A stretch of DNA of 64,000 bases, from positions 1,363,001 to 1,427,000 of the forward strand of contig NZ_JBAJNS010000001.1 in assembly GCF_037911585.1 (NCBI RefSeq). Direction: 5' to 3'. Numbering within the stretch: the first letter of the stretch is position 1; each line of letters opens with the position of its first letter. Source of the stretch: Streptomyces sp. GSL17-111. GTDB lineage: Bacteria; Actinomycetota; Actinomycetes; Streptomycetales; Streptomycetaceae. A program made the position numbers and the translations under genes. The notes below the pieces were generated by a model. That model was not told the origin of the DNA and did not search any database. It worked only from the letters and a program-made list of their open reading frames with translations. Shown piece by piece: positions 42,030 through 49,988 of this stretch.

Positions 42030-42070
42030 GGGCCGGACGCCCCGCACCACCCCCGCGCGGCGTCCGGCCC
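42030..42070 (+). terminator. Hairpin between glyA and sdaA
   Basis: A perfect 12-bp GC stem (42030-42041 with 42059-42070) with a 17-base loop in the 108-base gap. It may terminate or attenuate transcription into sdaA. Confidence 0.55.
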
Positions 42071-42119
42071 CGCCCCAGACCGCACGCTCCACCCACGAGC
42101 TGACGAGGGAGTCCGCACC

Positions 42120-43502
42120 GTGGCCATTTCCGTCTTCGACCTCTTCTCCATCGGCATCGGCCCGTCCTCCTCGCACACGGTCGGCCCGATGCGCGCCGCG
42201 CGCATGTTCGCGGCCCGGCTGAAGAACGACGGGGTGCTCGCGCAGACCACCTCCGTCCGCGCCGAACTCTTCGGCTCACTCGGCGCCACCGGGCACGGCC
42301 ACGGCACGCCCAAGGCCGTCCTGCTGGGCCTGGAGGGCCACTCACCCCGCTCCGTCGACGTCACCCGGGCCGACGCCTGGGTGGACCGCATCCGCCGCGA
42401 GGGCCGGCTGCGGCTGCTCTCCACCGAGATAGGCGACGCCCACGAGGTCGCCTTCGACGCCGACACCGACCTCATCCTGCACCGCCGCCGCTCGCTGCCG
42501 TACCACGCCAACGGCATGACGCTGTTCGCCTACGACGCCGACGGCCGGCCGCTGCTGGAGAAGACGTACTACTCGGTCGGCGGCGGCTTCGTCGTCGACG
42601 AGGACGCCGTCGGCGAGGACCGCATCAAGCTCGACGACACCGTGCTGCGCCACCCGTTCCGCAGCGGCGACGAGCTGCTGCGGCTGACGCGCGAGACCGG
42701 CCTGTCGATCTCGGCGCTGATGCTGGAGAACGAGAAGGCCTGGCGCACCGAGGAGGAGATCCGGGCCGGGCTGCTGGAGATCTGGCGCGTCATGCAGGAC
42801 TGCGTGGCGCGCGGCAGCAGCCAGGAGGGCATCCTCCCCGGCGGGCTCAAGGTGCGCCGCCGCGCGGCGACGACGGCGCGGCAGCTGCGCGCCGAGGGCA
42901 ACGCCGAGGCCCACGCGATGGAGTGGGTGACGCTCTACGCGATGGCGGTCAACGAGGAGAACGCGGCGGGCGGGCGCGTCGTCACCGCCCCCACCAACGG
43001 CGCCGCCGGCATCATCCCGGCCGTCCTGCACTACTACGTCAACTTCGTCCCCGGCGCCGACGACGACGGCGTCGTCCGCTTCCTCCTCGCGGCGGGCGCG
43101 ATCGGCATGCTGTTCAAGGAGAACGCCTCGATCTCCGGCGCCGAGGTCGGCTGCCAGGGCGAGGTCGGCTCGGCCTGCTCCATGGCGGCGGGGGGCCTCG
43201 CGGAGGTCCTGGGCGCGTCGCCCGAGCAGATGGAGAACGCCGCCGAGATCGGCATCGAGCACAACCTCGGCCTGACCTGCGACCCGGTCGGCGGACTCGT
43301 GCAGATCCCGTGCATCGAGCGCAACGGCATGGCGGCCGTCAAGGCCGTCACCGCCGCGAAGATGTCCCTGCGCGGCGACGGCCGCCACCACGTCTCGCTC
43401 GACAAGGCGATCAAGACGATGAAGGAGACCGGCGCCGACATGAGCGTCAAGTACAAGGAGACCGCCCGCGGCGGGCTCGCGGTGAACATCATCGAGTGCT
43501 GA
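42120..43502 (+). CDS. sdaA: L-serine ammonia-lyase (iron-sulfur type)
   Basis: 460 residues from GTG 42120, beginning [26 protein letters not shown], the single-chain type. It deaminates serine to pyruvate and ammonia. Fe-S cysteines are in [18 protein letters not shown] and [18 protein letters not shown]. After gcvT, gcvH and glyA it completes a route from glycine to pyruvate, consistent with riboswitch induction by glycine. Confidence 0.97.
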   Translation: MAISVFDLFSIGIGPSSSHTVGPMRAARMFAARLKNDGVLAQTTSVRAELFGSLGATGHGHGTPKAVLLGLEGHSPRSVDVTRADAWVDRIRREGRLRLLSTEIGDAHEVAFDADTDLILHRRRSLPYHANGMTLFAYDADGRPLLEKTYYSVGGGFVVDEDAVGEDRIKLDDTVLRHPFRSGDELLRLTRETGLSISALMLENEKAWRTEEEIRAGLLEIWRVMQDCVARGSSQEGILPGGLKVRRRAATTARQLRAEGNAEAHAMEWVTLYAMAVNEENAAGGRVVTAPTNGAAGIIPAVLHYYVNFVPGADDDGVVRFLLAAGAIGMLFKENASISGAEVGCQGEVGSACSMAAGGLAEVLGASPEQMENAAEIGIEHNLGLTCDPVGGLVQIPCIERNGMAAVKAVTAAKMSLRGDGRHHVSLDKAIKTMKETGADMSVKYKETARGGLAVNIIEC

Positions 43503-43555
43503 GGAAGGGGGCCCTGCCAGCGTGTTTGCTTCTTTCGGCGCTGTCAGGGCCTTCC
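43503..43555 (+). terminator. Terminator hairpin after sdaA
   Basis: GGAAGG...CCCTGCCAGCG pairs with CGCTGTCAGGGCCTTCC with one mismatch and a 3-base bulge, and a T-rich loop. It begins right after the stop codon and marks the end of the core operon. Confidence 0.65.
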
Positions 43556-43651
43556 CCGCCTGTACGGCCGAAGTCCCTGGAGTCTCCCTGGGACAGACGT
43601 GGGAGTCCCTGGCGGATCCGACACATCCGCTCAGAGAATCACCCCGTCCAA

Positions 43652-43668
43652 TAACAAGAGTTTTGTTA
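43652..43668. promoter_or_regulatory. Palindrome upstream of the antitoxin gene
   Basis: TAACAA-GAGTT-TTGTTA, a perfect 6-bp inverted repeat in an AT-rich patch 11 bases before the antitoxin ATG. Ribbon-helix-helix antitoxins usually bind such a site to autoregulate. Confidence 0.6.
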
Positions 43669-43679
43669 AACTCGGCCCC

Positions 43680-43952
43680 ATGGTTACCTCCCAGGCGCCC
43701 GGCGAAGGACCCGTCCGGCCCGTATCGGTCTCCCTCCACGAGGGAACCATCGCTGCCCTCAAGGCGCGTACGGGCAAACGAGGCATGTCCGCCTACGTCG
43801 AGACCCTCATCCAGCGCCAACTGGAACGGGACCGACTGCGCGAGCTCATCGAAGACGCGGAAGCCGAACACGGTCCGGTCGACCAGGCGGCGGTCGACGC
43901 CAAACGCGCCATTCTCCGCGGCGACGCCGCAGGCTCGGCGGACGCCGCGTGA
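43680..43952 (+). CDS. Ribbon-helix-helix antitoxin (VapB-like)
   Basis: 90 residues from ATG 43680. RPVSVSLHEGTIAALKARTGKRGMSAYVETLIQRQ (in outline) gives a beta strand followed by two helices, the CopG/RHH fold, and an acidic C-terminus (LIEDAEAEHGP) would wrap the toxin. Its stop overlaps the toxin's GTG by four bases. The AT-rich promoter and position after the core operon terminator mark the start of accessory DNA. Confidence 0.8.
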   Translation: MVTSQAPGEGPVRPVSVSLHEGTIAALKARTGKRGMSAYVETLIQRQLERDRLRELIEDAEAEHGPVDQAAVDAKRAILRGDAAGSADAA

Positions 43953-44341
43953 GCGGCACGCTCGTCCTGGACTGCGAAGGCCTGTCCAAACTGGTACGAC
44001 GCACGCCCGCGATCACCGAGTGGCTGGCTGCGGCCGAATCCGAAGACATCCGCGTCGTCACCAGCTCCGTCACCCTCGTCGAAGCACGCGACCCCAGGGT
44101 CAACCAGGCCCGCTTCGACTACGCAGTCTCCCGCGTGAACATCATCCCGCCCACCGAAGCCATCGCCCGCCATGCGAGCAAGCTCCTGGCCGCGGCCGGA
44201 CTACACGGCCACAAGTACGCCGTCGACGCCATCGTGGCAGCCACCGCACTCACCTCGCCAGCCCCAGCGACCGTCCTGACATCGGATCCCGAAGACCTCC
44301 TGAAGCTCTGCGGCCCCAGCATCCGCGTCATCGAGGTCTGA
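43949..44341 (+). CDS. PIN-domain toxin (VapC-like ribonuclease)
   Basis: 130 residues from GTG 43949. PIN acidic residues are seen in TLVLDCEGLSKL (Asp8), TLVEARDP (Glu), YAVDAIVAATAL (Asp) and VLTSDPEDLLKL (Asp). VapC toxins cut specific RNAs when the antitoxin is degraded. Coupled to the upstream antitoxin gene. Confidence 0.85.
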   Translation: MSGTLVLDCEGLSKLVRRTPAITEWLAAAESEDIRVVTSSVTLVEARDPRVNQARFDYAVSRVNIIPPTEAIARHASKLLAAAGLHGHKYAVDAIVAATALTSPAPATVLTSDPEDLLKLCGPSIRVIEV

Positions 44342-44436
44342 CCGCGAGGCCGCGACTCGACCCGCCTCTTGTGCTCAGTGTGGTGGTCCGACACTCCGAC
44401 GGCCATAACCGGTTCGGCCGCATGCAGGCCACGGCG

Positions 44437-45795
44437 TCAGCAGGAGGTGCCCCGGGAGGCGGGGCCGTCGGCCTGTGAGGTGGGCGGGGCGGCGCAGCAG
44501 CCGCCTCCGTCCGCCTCGGTGACCTCGGGGGCGTCGTAGAGGCCGGCGCCGCCGCACACGCCCGACTCGGGGAGGGTGAGCTCGACGCGCTCGGCGGATT
44601 CCCGGTCGCCCGCGAGAGCGGCGGCGATCGAGCGGACCTGCTCGTAGCCGGTGAGCGCGAGGAACGTGGGGGCGCGGCCGTAGGACTTCATCCCGACGAG
44701 GTGCACGTCCTGTTCGGGGTGGGACAGCTCGCGCACACCGTGCGGGTAGACGGTGCCGCAGGAGTGCACGTTCGGGTCGATGAGGGGCGCGAGCGCGACG
44801 GGCGCCTGGAGCCGGTCGTCCAGGCCGAGGCGGAGTTCGGTGAGGAAGGAGAGGTCGGGGCGGAAGCCGGTGAGGACGATGACCTCGTCCACGGGTTCCG
44901 TGCGGCGGCCGTCCTCGGCCACGAGCACCAGCCGCTCACCGTCCCGCTCGATCGCCTCGGTGCGGAAGCCGGTGACGGCGTCGGCGTGCCCGGCCTCGAC
45001 GGCGGCCTTGGCCCGCAGGCCGAGGGCGCCACGGGCGGGGAGCTGGTCGGCCTCGCCGCCGCCGAAGGTGTCGGTGCCGATGCCACGGCGCAGCACCCAC
45101 ACGGCATGGGTGCCCGGCTCGGCGGCCGCGAGGTCGGCGAGCTGGGCGAGGGCCGTGAAGGCGGACGCGCCGGTGCCGACGACGGCGACCCGCTTTCCGG
45201 CGTACCGGACGCGCACGGCCGGGTCGTTCAGGTCGGGCACCCGGTAGGCGAGGCGGGCGGACGCCGCGCGCTCCCCCAGGGCCGGAAGGCCGTTGCCGCC
45301 CAACGGGTTCGGCGTGGTCCACGTGCCGGAGGCGTCGAGGACCGCACGGGCGAGGAGCCGCTCCTCCCGGCCGTCGTGGGTGGTGAGCTGGACGGTGAAC
45401 GGCTGCCCGGCCCGGTCGGCGTCCACGACGCGGTCCCGCCCGGCCCGGGCGACGCCCGTGACGGTGGCGCCGTAGCGCACGCGGGCACCGAGGACGTCGG
45501 CTAGGGGCTGGAGGTACTGCTCGGCCCAGTCGGCCCCCGAGGGGTACGCGGCGCCGTCCGGCCGGACCCAGCCGGTGGGCGCCAGCAGCTTCTCGGCAGC
45601 CGGGTCGACGACCTCCGACCAGGGGGAGAACAGGCGTACGTGACCCCACTCCCGCACCGCCGCGCCGGCCTGCGGGCCGGCCTCCAGCACCAGCGGCTCG
45701 ATGCCGCGCTCCAGCAGGCGCGCGGCCCCGGCCAGGCCGACGGGACCGGCCCCGATCACGACGACGGGCAGTTCGGAGGGGGTGGACACGTTCAC
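44437..45795 (-). CDS. FAD-dependent monooxygenase-like protein with Cys-rich tail (arsenic-associated)
   Basis: 452 residues from GTG 45795 (GGAG five bases upstream; the longer TTG start would lie inside an operator). It has an FAD-binding GAGPVGLAGAARLLERGIEPLVLE, a second dinucleotide site VAVVGTGASAFTALA and LTGFRPDLSFL. The last 45 residues carry CGGAGLYDAP, GGGCCAAP and a terminal Cys. This is the same architecture as the protein at 48585, to which it is closely similar. Family members near ars genes (ArsO-like) are proposed to oxidise arsenicals. Substrate is inferred only. Confidence 0.8.
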   Translation of the reverse strand: MNVSTPSELPVVVIGAGPVGLAGAARLLERGIEPLVLEAGPQAGAAVREWGHVRLFSPWSEVVDPAAEKLLAPTGWVRPDGAAYPSGADWAEQYLQPLADVLGARVRYGATVTGVARAGRDRVVDADRAGQPFTVQLTTHDGREERLLARAVLDASGTWTTPNPLGGNGLPALGERAASARLAYRVPDLNDPAVRVRYAGKRVAVVGTGASAFTALAQLADLAAAEPGTHAVWVLRRGIGTDTFGGGEADQLPARGALGLRAKAAVEAGHADAVTGFRTEAIERDGERLVLVAEDGRRTEPVDEVIVLTGFRPDLSFLTELRLGLDDRLQAPVALAPLIDPNVHSCGTVYPHGVRELSHPEQDVHLVGMKSYGRAPTFLALTGYEQVRSIAAALAGDRESAERVELTLPESGVCGGAGLYDAPEVTEADGGGCCAAPPTSQADGPASRGTSC

Positions 45796-45811
45796 GACGA
45801 CTCCCGTTGTT

Positions 45812-45825
45812 TTGACGTTGGTCAA
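45812..45825. promoter_or_regulatory. TTGAC-N4-GTCAA operator candidate
   Basis: A perfect 5-bp inverted repeat with a 4-base spacer just upstream of the minus-strand flavoprotein start. The same motif and spacing recur before the paralogous gene (48486-48499), which suggests one regulator controls both. Confidence 0.6.
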
Positions 45826-45850
45826 TGTCTTGCGCCACCAGCATCACACC

Positions 45851-45888
45851 TGATTCGATGAACGTCAACATTGACAAGCATCGAATCA
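45851..45888. promoter_or_regulatory. Nested co-centred palindromes before the second flavoprotein
   Basis: An outer repeat TGATTCGATG/CATCGAATCA (10 bp, 18 apart) and an inner GTCAA-CA-TTGAC share one centre at 45869.5. They lie in the divergent promoter region and end 10 bases before the ATG at 45898. This looks like an ArsR-type operator. Confidence 0.6.
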
Positions 45889-45897
45889 GAGGTATCC

Positions 45898-46971
45898 ATG
45901 AAGCAGGTGGACGTCGCGGTGATCGGCGGCGGGCAGTCCGGGCTCGCCGCAGCGCGGGCCGTACTCCGGCACGGGCTGACGCCCGTCGTGCTGGAAGCAT
46001 CCGACCGCCCCGGAGGCTCGTGGCCGCGCTACTACGACAGCCTCACGCTGTTCTCCCCCGCCCGGTACAGCGCCTTGCCCGGTCTGCCGTTCGGCGGCGA
46101 CGGTGATCGCTACCCGCACCGGGACGAGGTGGTCGACTACCTCGTGCGCTACGCCGACCAGCTCTCGGTGGACCTCCGCACCCGCACGCGGGTCGTGGAC
46201 GTCCGCAGCGCCGCGGGCGGCTTCGCTCTGCACACCGCCACCGGTGACGTGATCCGTGCGGCCGGACTCGTCGCGGCCACCGGCGCCTTCGGGAACCCGG
46301 CGACGCCCTCGCCTCCCGGACGGAACGGCTTCACCGGCGAAGTGCTGCACGTGGCCGACTACCGCAGCCCCACGAGGTTCAGCGGCAAGCGGGTGGTGGT
46401 GGTCGGCGGCGGCAACTCCGCGGTTCAGGTGGGCACTGAACTCGCGGAGGTGGCGACCGTCTCGCTGGCCACCCGTGCCCCGCTCCGCTTCGTGGACCAG
46501 CGGCCCGGCGGCAGGGACCTCCACCACTGGCTGACCACCACGGGCTTCGACCAGCTGCCACCGCAGTGGCTGATCCACTACGTCAGCGGCACCCTCGTCC
46601 TGGACAGCGGGATCCACCGACAGGCCGTCGCGTCCGGCCGCCCGGACCGGCGTCCGATGTTCACCGCGCTCGACGGGGACGCGGTGGTATGGGCGGACGG
46701 CACGCGCGAGCGGGTCGACGTCGTGCTCCTGGCCACGGGATACCGACCCGACGTCGGCTACCTCGAAGGGCTCGGCGCCCTGGACGCCGACGGGGCACCC
46801 CTGCACAGCGGCGGGCTGTCCCTGACGCACCCCGGACTCGTCCATCTCGGGCTGGAGTTCCAGCGTTCGTTCGCGTCCAACACCCTGCGCGGTGTCGCCG
46901 GGGACGCGGACCACGTCATTCCACCGCTGGTCGCCCACGTCCGCGGAGCCCCGGCGGCCGCCGGGCTGTGA
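45898..46971 (+). CDS. Flavin-containing monooxygenase-like protein (ArsO-like)
   Basis: 357 residues. FAD site AVIGGGQSGLAAARAVLRHGLTPVVLE, NADP site VVVVGGGNSAVQVGTEL, and the LATGYRP motif, as in class B flavin monooxygenases. FSPARYSALPGLPF is shared with the minus-strand protein at 47010. In actinobacterial ars operons such proteins are named ArsO. It is divergent from the 44437 gene with shared operators between. Substrate unknown. Confidence 0.82.
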   Translation: MKQVDVAVIGGGQSGLAAARAVLRHGLTPVVLEASDRPGGSWPRYYDSLTLFSPARYSALPGLPFGGDGDRYPHRDEVVDYLVRYADQLSVDLRTRTRVVDVRSAAGGFALHTATGDVIRAAGLVAATGAFGNPATPSPPGRNGFTGEVLHVADYRSPTRFSGKRVVVVGGGNSAVQVGTELAEVATVSLATRAPLRFVDQRPGGRDLHHWLTTTGFDQLPPQWLIHYVSGTLVLDSGIHRQAVASGRPDRRPMFTALDGDAVVWADGTRERVDVVLLATGYRPDVGYLEGLGALDADGAPLHSGGLSLTHPGLVHLGLEFQRSFASNTLRGVAGDADHVIPPLVAHVRGAPAAAGL

Positions 46972-47009
46972 CAGTCGCGCCGGCCGCCCCTCGCGGACCG
47001 TCGGCCTCG

Positions 47010-48071
47010 TCAGGCGAGCAGTTGCGCGACCTCGCGGGCCACGTCGCGGGCGGGGCGGCCGACGCCGATGAGGGTGGCGGAGGCGGGCCCCGTCCAGTCC
47101 CCGTAGCCGAGCAGGTGCAGGCGCAGCTCGCCGACGGCGCGTGTGCCATGGGTGGCCGGTCGCCCCCCGGGGCCGCGCAGACCGAGGGGAGCGAGGTGGG
47201 AGAGGGCGGGGCGGAAGCCGGTGCACCAGATCACCGCATCGACTCGGGCGGTCGTACCGTCGGGCCACCGGACGCCTTCGGCCTCCATGCGCTGGAACAT
47301 CGGTTGGGCCTTCAGGCGACCGCTGTCCCGGGCCGCACGGACGGGGGGAACGGCGACGATGTCGCCCAAGGACGCGACACCACCGGTATCGCCGCGCCCC
47401 TCGTCCAACGCGCGGCGGCGCGCGGTCGCGGCGTCGAAGAGGGCACGGCCGTCGATGTCGTCGGCGAGGAGTCGGGGCGGGCGCTGGGTCACCCAGGTCA
47501 GGTCCACCGCAGGGTCCAGGGCGAGATCTGCGGCGATCTGTGCTCCGGAGTTGCCTCCGCCGACGACGAGCACGCGCTGTCCGGCGAAATCGCTCGGACA
47601 GCGGTAGCCGACGGTGTGCGACTGGCGCCCCTGGAAGACGCCGCTGCCAGGGGCCGCGGGTATGAAGGGGCGCCACCAGGTCCCGGTCGCGGAGATGACG
47701 GTGCGGGCCGACCAGTCTCCCTGGTCCGTCTCCACGCGCAGCCGGGGGCCGTCCCGGTCCACCGCTCGCACCCGAACCGGGCGGTGGACCGGGAGAGAGT
47801 AGTGGCGCTCGTAGTCCGTCAGGTACGTCACCACGTGCTCGGCGTCCGGGTACTCCTCGCCCGGTTGGGCCGGCATCAGGCGTCCGGGCAACGAGGAGAA
47901 GGCCGCCGGCGAGAACAGCCGCAGGGAGTCCCAGCCGAACTGCCACGCCCCGCCCGGGGCGTTCTGCGCATCGAGGATGACGAAGTCGAGTTCCGCACGG
48001 CGGAGGTGGTATCCGGCGGCCAGTCCTGCCTGGCCGCCGCCGATCACCAGCACGTCGGTCGCGTTGATCAC
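47010..48071 (-). CDS. Flavin-containing monooxygenase-like protein (ArsO-like)
   Basis: 353 residues from ATG 48071. FAD site VLVIGGGQAGLAAGYHLRRAELDFVIL, WDSLRLFSPAAFSSLPGRLMP, NADP site VLVVGGGNSGAQIAADLAL and WCTGFRPALSHL. The ATG overlaps the stop of the upstream arsR remnant by four bases (ATGA), so the pair was once an arsR-monooxygenase operon. It is a paralogue of the 45898 protein and convergent with it. Confidence 0.82.
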   Translation of the reverse strand: MINATDVLVIGGGQAGLAAGYHLRRAELDFVILDAQNAPGGAWQFGWDSLRLFSPAAFSSLPGRLMPAQPGEEYPDAEHVVTYLTDYERHYSLPVHRPVRVRAVDRDGPRLRVETDQGDWSARTVISATGTWWRPFIPAAPGSGVFQGRQSHTVGYRCPSDFAGQRVLVVGGGNSGAQIAADLALDPAVDLTWVTQRPPRLLADDIDGRALFDAATARRRALDEGRGDTGGVASLGDIVAVPPVRAARDSGRLKAQPMFQRMEAEGVRWPDGTTARVDAVIWCTGFRPALSHLAPLGLRGPGGRPATHGTRAVGELRLHLLGYGDWTGPASATLIGVGRPARDVAREVAQLLA

Positions 48072-48319
48072 GCGGCGACCTCCCCGTGGGCGAGCGTCGG
48101 GTCCGTGGGGCTGGGGGACCCCGCCTCCGTACGGGCCCGGACCCGGGCCCGCGGAACGAGGCTGCCGGTGCCCGTACTGATCACGGTCCGGGACTCCGGG
48201 CTGCGGTACACCGAGTGCCTTTGACCTGCACAGAGTTTCCCATGAGGCAGGAGGGACACGATCCGGAACCCGATCGGGTCCGCGGCCACCCGAATTAAAT
48301 CAGTACAGACTGATGTCAT
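48068..48319 (-). pseudogene. ArsR-family regulator remnant
   Basis: The frame from ATG 48319 opens TSVCTDLIRVAADPIGFRIVSLLPHGKLC, which resembles the first 30 residues of ArsR/SmtB regulators. The following sequence (AGQRHSVYRSPESRTV...) has no helix-turn-helix, and the protein is only 83 residues. The DNA-binding core therefore appears deleted or frameshifted. The stop still overlaps the following monooxygenase ATG. The ATCAGT-ACAG-ACTGAT repeat at 48299-48314 overlaps its start. Confidence 0.6.
48299..48314. promoter_or_regulatory. Inverted repeat over the arsR-remnant start
   Basis: ATCAGT-ACAG-ACTGAT, a perfect 6-bp repeat with a 4-base spacer. It lies in the first codons of the remnant and may be a relic autoregulatory site. 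Confidence 0.4.
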
Positions 48320-48485
48320 CACAGGCCGACAATCTCACATCAGACCACGCCGGCGCCAACCCCACCTCGACGCGACAAGAGGACTCGTCGAGGAGCCGTC
48401 CAGTCGCAACGGTCCGGGGCCGGCCGGGCGCGCACGAGGTTTCCGACGAGAGAGACCACACTTCCTAATTCGATTATCATCTATC

Positions 48486-48499
48486 TTGACGCCCGTCAA
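48486..48499. promoter_or_regulatory. TTGAC-N4-GTCAA operator candidate
   Basis: Same half-sites and spacing as 45812-45825, here about 85 bases upstream of the second Cys-tailed flavoprotein, in an AT-rich patch. A wider ATCTTGA/TCAAGAT repeat overlaps it. Confidence 0.6.
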
Positions 48500-48584
48500 A
48501 TCAAGATGCAGGATTCCTCATGCGGCCGCCGCCGAGATCGTCGGCCACCCCGTCCGCCACCGCACGCACGAAGAGAGGCACGCC

Positions 48585-49988
48585 ATGAGTCCTCATCAGC
48601 TCCCTGTCGTCATCGTGGGAGCTGGGCCCGTCGGCCTGGCCGCAGCCGCTCACCTGATCGAACGGGGCATCGAACCCCTGGTCCTCGAGTCCGGGCCGAC
48701 GGCGGGCACCGCCGTCCGCGAGTGGGGTCATGTCCGGCTCTTCTCCACCTGGGCCGAAGTCGTCGACCCGGTCGCCGAGAAGTTGCTGGCCCCCGCCGGC
48801 TGGTCCGTTCCGGCTCCGCAGACCTACCCCAGCGGATCGGACTGGGCCGAGCAGTACCTTCAGCCCTTGGCGGATGTCCTGGGTGAGAAGGTGCGCTACG
48901 GCCACACCGTCACGGGTGTCTCCCGGCGAGGACGCGACCGGGTGGTCGATGCCGAGCGTGAGGAACAGCCCTTCGTCGTCCACGTGCAGCGTGGCGACGG
49001 CGACCGTGAGCGATTCCTGGCCCGCGCCGTCATCGACGCGTCGGGAACCTGGTCCACTCCCGGTCCGGCCGGCGGCAGCGGGCTGCCCGCCCTGGGCGAG
49101 GACGTCGCATCCGAACGGATCAGCTACCGCGTTCCCGACCTCGCACGGCCTGAGGTCCGCGCCCGGTACGCGGGCAGGCGCACGGCCGTCATCGGCTCCG
49201 GCGCCTCGGCCTTCACCGCTCTGGCCATGCTCGCCGACCTCGCGCAGAGCCCGGAAGGGCACGGCACGCACGCCGTATGGGTCCTCCGCCGAGGCATGTC
49301 GGACTCCACCTTCGGCGGCGGCACGGCCGACCAACTGCCCGCCCGTGGGGCGTTGGGCCTGGCCGCCAAGTCGGCCGTCGACAGCGGCCACGCGGAACCG
49401 GTCACCGGGTTCCGCGTCGAGGCGGTGGAGCGGGGTTCCGGCGGACACCTCGTCCTCGTCGGCGAGGACGGGCGGCGCGTGGGGCCGGTGGACGAGGCGG
49501 TCGTGCTCACCGGCTTCCGTCCCGACGTGTCCTTCCTGGAGGAGGTCCGTCTCCGCCTCGACGAACGGTTGCAGGCCCCGACGGAACTGGCACCGCTGAT
49601 CGACCCCAACCAGCACTCCTGCGGCACCGTCTACCCCCACGGACACCGCGAGCTGTCGCACCCGGAACAGGGCCTCTTCCTGGCCGGGATGAAGTCCTAC
49701 GGCCGGGCACCGACCTTCCTCGCGCTCACCGGCTACGAACAGGTCCGCTCGATCGCCGCGGCCCTGGCCGGAGACCTCGCCTCGGCCGACCGCGTCGAAC
49801 TCGTCCTCCCGGAGACCGGTGTGTGCGGAGGCGCCGGCCTCTTCGACACCGTCGAGACCGACCACGGTGCCGGCGAGTGCTGCACCGGACCGGAGTCCGG
49901 GGCCTCCGGTGCCACCGCCCGCGAAGCCGGCGTGGCTCCGGACTCCGCGCCGGGCGCGGAACAGTCGGGTGGCTGCTGCGGCTCATGA
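48585..49988 (+). CDS. FAD-dependent monooxygenase-like protein with Cys-Cys tail (arsenic-associated)
   Basis: 467 residues from ATG 48585 (GAGAGG upstream). It is a close paralogue of the 44437 protein: VVIVGAGPVGLAAAAHLIERG, REWGHVRLFSTWAEVVDP, TAVIGSGASAFTAL, LTGFRPDVSFLEE and GMKSYGRAPTFLALTGYEQVRS. The C-terminal tail has CGGAGLF, GECCTG and ends GGCCGS. Vicinal cysteines can bind As(III), so the tail may load substrate or sense arsenite. It is translationally coupled to the downstream MFS exporter. Confidence 0.82.
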   Translation: MSPHQLPVVIVGAGPVGLAAAAHLIERGIEPLVLESGPTAGTAVREWGHVRLFSTWAEVVDPVAEKLLAPAGWSVPAPQTYPSGSDWAEQYLQPLADVLGEKVRYGHTVTGVSRRGRDRVVDAEREEQPFVVHVQRGDGDRERFLARAVIDASGTWSTPGPAGGSGLPALGEDVASERISYRVPDLARPEVRARYAGRRTAVIGSGASAFTALAMLADLAQSPEGHGTHAVWVLRRGMSDSTFGGGTADQLPARGALGLAAKSAVDSGHAEPVTGFRVEAVERGSGGHLVLVGEDGRRVGPVDEAVVLTGFRPDVSFLEEVRLRLDERLQAPTELAPLIDPNQHSCGTVYPHGHRELSHPEQGLFLAGMKSYGRAPTFLALTGYEQVRSIAAALAGDLASADRVELVLPETGVCGGAGLFDTVETDHGAGECCTGPESGASGATAREAGVAPDSAPGAEQSGGCCGS

